Origin: Pseudomonadota bacterium
Lineage (GTDB): Bacteria > Pseudomonadota > Alphaproteobacteria > Rhizobiales > Rhizobiaceae
Assembly (NCBI GenBank): GCA_023419535.1
Contig: JAEZXX010000047.1
Location: 1 to 15,501, forward strand
Length of the DNA: 15,501 nucleotides
Reading direction: 5' to 3'
In this document: one piece after another, positions 13,463 through 15,501 of the stretch
Numbering within the stretch: the first letter of the stretch is position 1
How the letters are laid out: each line of letters begins with the position of its first letter
Position numbers and translations under genes: made by a program
Notes under the pieces: generated by a model
Seen by the model: the letters and a program-made list of their open reading frames with translations, nothing else
Told to the model about the DNA's origin: nothing
Databases searched by the model: none

Positions 13463-14521
13463 ATGTCATCAGGCAGGGCCGACCCCGCAGCCGCCGCCCG
13501 GCGCGCCACCATCACCGACGTCGCCCGGCTCGCCGAGGTCTCGACGGCGACGGTCGACCGCGTCCTGAACGGACGCGCCGGGGTGAAGTCGCGCACCAGC
13601 GTCCGGGTGCTGCAGGCGGCCGCCGAGCTCGGCTACGTGGACGGCAGCGACGAGCGCGCCCGGCAGGCGGCACCCAAGGCGCAGATCGTCTTCATCCTGC
13701 CCGAGGGCACCAACCGCTACCTCGCCATGCTCGGGCGCATGATCACGGAGATGACGCCGCATTTCGAGCGCCTGTCGCTGCGCCCGACCGTCGAGACCAT
13801 CCGCTCCTTCAACCCGGAGCTTCTGTCGAAGGCGCTGCACAAACACGCCAAGACCGCCGCCGGCATCGCCTTCATGGGCATCGAGCATCCGAGCGTGCGC
13901 GAGGCGGTGAACCGCATCGCCGCTTCGGGCGTGCCCGTCGTCACCCTGATCTCCGACGTCGCGAGCCCCGGCCGCACGGCCTATCTCGGCCTCGACAACC
14001 GCGCGGCCGGCCGCATGGCCGGCTATCTCCTCGCCCGCTTCATCACCCGCCGGCCCGCCAAGGTGGCGATGATCGCCGGCAGCCTCGGCTACCGCGCCCA
14101 TGGCGAGCGCGAGATGGGCTTTCTCGACCTCCTGCAGGAGGAGCATCCGGGCATCGAGGTCGTCGGCCTTCGCGAGGGCCAGGACGACGAGGGGCTGAAC
14201 TACCGGCAGATGCGCATGCTCCTGTCGCAGCACCCCGATCTCGCGGGCATCTACAACATCGGCGGCGGCGCGTCCGGCATCGGCCGCGCGCTCAAGGACG
14301 CGCGGCGCGAGAAGGAGATCGTCTTCGTCGGCCACGGCCTGACGCCCGACACGCGCGACTACCTCGTCGACGGCACGATGGACGCCGTCATCACGCAGAG
14401 CGCGGAGGACACGGTGCGGCGCTGCGCCGCCGTCTTTTCCGACATGCGCGCCGGCCGGCCCGCCGATCCGGCGCTCTCGCCGCTGCGTATCGAAGTGGTG
14501 TTCCGCGAGAACCTGCCCTGA
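13463..14521 (+). CDS. LacI-family transcriptional regulator
   Basis: This 352-residue regulator has an N-terminal LacI helix-turn-helix (ATITDVARLAEVSTATVDRV, about 15-34, then LNGRAGVK and the hinge) and a periplasmic-binding-protein-like sensor domain from about residue 70 to the end. The VSTATVDRVLNGRA form, with D in place of the common S, resembles regulators of sugar and inositol operons in alphaproteobacteria. ATG 13463 is chosen because the HTH begins shortly after; no clear ribosome binding site precedes it, so expression may be low or leaderless. It lies between divergent dctP and dctQM arms and so probably senses the transported sugar acid or a metabolite of it and represses both. 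Confidence 0.93.
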   Translation: MSSGRADPAAAARRATITDVARLAEVSTATVDRVLNGRAGVKSRTSVRVLQAAAELGYVDGSDERARQAAPKAQIVFILPEGTNRYLAMLGRMITEMTPHFERLSLRPTVETIRSFNPELLSKALHKHAKTAAGIAFMGIEHPSVREAVNRIAASGVPVVTLISDVASPGRTAYLGLDNRAAGRMAGYLLARFITRRPAKVAMIAGSLGYRAHGEREMGFLDLLQEEHPGIEVVGLREGQDDEGLNYRQMRMLLSQHPDLAGIYNIGGGASGIGRALKDARREKEIVFVGHGLTPDTRDYLVDGTMDAVITQSAEDTVRRCAAVFSDMRAGRPADPALSPLRIEVVFRENLP

Positions 14522-14526
14522 CCGCC

Positions 14527-14549
14527 GGCGGCGCCGGGAGGGCGCCGCC
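14527..14549 (+). terminator. Strong GC hairpin between the regulator and dctQM
   Basis: GGCGGCGCC (14527-14535) and GGCGCCGCC (14541-14549) form a perfect 9-bp stem with a 5-base loop, five bases after the regulator stop, followed only by TTC. It could be a weak terminator/attenuator or an mRNA stabiliser separating regulator and permease expression. Confidence 0.55.
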
Positions 14550-14606
14550 TTCAGACGACCGGCGGCCGCGGGCCGCACAGCGAACGACCCTGGGGGAGAC
14601 GGCCCG

Positions 14607-15501
14607 ATGACGGCGACCGGCACGAACGCGATCTTTCACGAGACGATTGAGGAGGTGATGCCGGCGGCCCGGCCCGGCTCGCCGCTCCTCAAGCCCGTCG
14701 AATGGGCCGCCGCGGCGCTCCTCGTCGGCATCGTCGGCCTGCTTCTGATGGGTGTGACCTCGCGCTACGTCTTCTCGATCCCCGTGGTCTGGATCGACGA
14801 GGCGGCGTCCATCTGCTTTCTCTGGCTCGCCATGCTGGGCTCGGCGATCGCCATCGACCGCGCCGAGCATCTGCGGCTGACGCTATTCCTGAACGCCATG
14901 CCCGAGCGCCTGCGCCGCCTCGCCTCGACGCTCGGCCTGCTTCTCGTCGCGACCTTTCTCCTCGCCATGCTCGCCCCGGCCGTCGAGTACGTGATCGAGG
15001 AATCCTATCTGACCTCGGCGGCCCTCAACATTCCGATGAGCTGGCGGGTCGGCGCGCTGCCGGTCGGCATCGGCCTGATGCTGCTCCTCGTCCTGCGCGA
15101 CGCGGTGCGCGGCGCCTCCCCCGTCGAGGTCGCGAGCTGCGCGCTCGCGATCGCGCTCGTCGTCGGAGCGCTCTGGCAGATCTCGCCGGGCCTCTCCTCG
15201 TTCGGCTACGCCAACATCCTGATCTTCCTCGTCGGCTTCGTCGCCTTCTTCCTCGTCCTCGGCGTGCCGATCGCCTTCTGCTTCGGGCTCGGGGCGCTCG
15301 CCTTCCTGACCTTCACGAGCTCGATCCCGACCATGGTGATGATCGGGCGGATGGACGAGGGCATGTCCTCGCTGATCCTGATCTCGGTGCCGATCTTCGT
15401 GCTGCTCGGCTGCATTCTCGACGCGACGGGCATGGGCAAGGCGATCGTCGAGTTCCTCGCCTCCATGCTCGGCCACGTGAAGGCCGGCATGAGCTACGTC
15501 C
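14607..15501 (+). CDS. TRAP transporter DctQM fusion permease (3' end outside window)
   Basis: The frame is open from ATG 14607 (GGGGGAG eight bases upstream) to the window edge, giving 298 residues. Residues about 30-180 are a DctQ small-subunit domain with its signature RYVFSIPVVWIDEA (53-66) and four helices. Two linking helices follow. From about residue 203 (NILIFLVGFVAFFLVLGVPI) the DctM large-subunit domain begins, with SVPIFVLLGCILDATGMGKA. Such QM fusions occur in many TRAP systems (for example SiaQM). With the divergent DctP it should form the complete transporter. A full protein would be about 600-650 residues, so roughly half is missing beyond the window. Confidence 0.93.
   Translation, partial: MTATGTNAIFHETIEEVMPAARPGSPLLKPVEWAAAALLVGIVGLLLMGVTSRYVFSIPVVWIDEAASICFLWLAMLGSAIAIDRAEHLRLTLFLNAMPERLRRLASTLGLLLVATFLLAMLAPAVEYVIEESYLTSAALNIPMSWRVGALPVGIGLMLLLVLRDAVRGASPVEVASCALAIALVVGALWQISPGLSSFGYANILIFLVGFVAFFLVLGVPIAFCFGLGALAFLTFTSSIPTMVMIGRMDEGMSSLILISVPIFVLLGCILDATGMGKAIVEFLASMLGHVKAGMSYV

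Noticed and set aside
11859..13463. Long plus-strand open frame (about 534 codons) across the VOC and dctP genes
   Set aside because: It is antisense to two recognisable genes, its protein is rich in Arg/Ala/Gly/Asp with no domain, and such shadow frames are normal in GC-rich DNA.
13469..14623. Long minus-strand open frame opposite the LacI-type regulator
   Set aside because: It is a shadow of the regulator gene; composition is low-complexity and no motif is present.

Overview
The window looks like GC-rich alphaproteobacterial DNA, probably Hyphomicrobiales or a relative. This rests on high GC, dense overlapping operons, TTT and TRAP organic-acid transporters with their own regulators, and IS3/IS5 debris typical of that group. 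It is an accessory catabolic region made of two separate uptake-and-catabolism modules with insertion-sequence remains beside them. No rRNA, tRNA or CRISPR array was seen.

Left edge (1-241): the C-terminal end of an IS3-family transposase, carrying an expanded GCCGAA repeat, abuts a frame-broken C-terminal scrap of an IS5-family transposase bounded by inverted repeats.

Module 1 (295-7167): a GntR/FCD repressor on the minus strand faces a plus-strand operon. The operon encodes an alpha/beta hydrolase (possibly C-C bond or ester hydrolase), a LigI-like amidohydrolase, a DapA-superfamily lyase/aldolase, and a full tripartite tricarboxylate transporter in the order tctC-tctB-tctA. The three enzyme genes overlap by 1 and 4 bases. 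Together they suggest import of a carboxylate, hydrolytic opening, then aldol or retro-aldol cleavage. The substrate cannot be named from sequence. tctB has a stop at codon 3 of its apparent ancestral frame.

Middle (7168-9182): a nested hairpin follows tctA. Next comes a 1.3-kb IS3-family element with an intact DDE OrfB but a frameshifted OrfA and no visible target duplication. Beyond it is a truncated remnant resembling a large serine recombinase C-terminus, frameshifted by an exact 8-bp tandem duplication.

Module 2 (9183-15501): a LacI-type regulator lies between two divergent arms. The minus-strand arm encodes a TRAP binding protein, a VOC-family protein, a RuBisCO-like protein (RLP) that keeps the KDDE catalytic motif, and a four-carbon-acid sugar kinase (DUF1537/OtnK type). 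The plus-strand arm encodes the regulator and a fused TRAP DctQM permease cut by the window end. The RLP/kinase pair matches the known 3-oxo-isoapionate (D-apiose/apionate) pathway architecture. The VOC gene, cotranscribed between transporter and RLP, has no role that I know of in that pathway and is the most interesting unknown.
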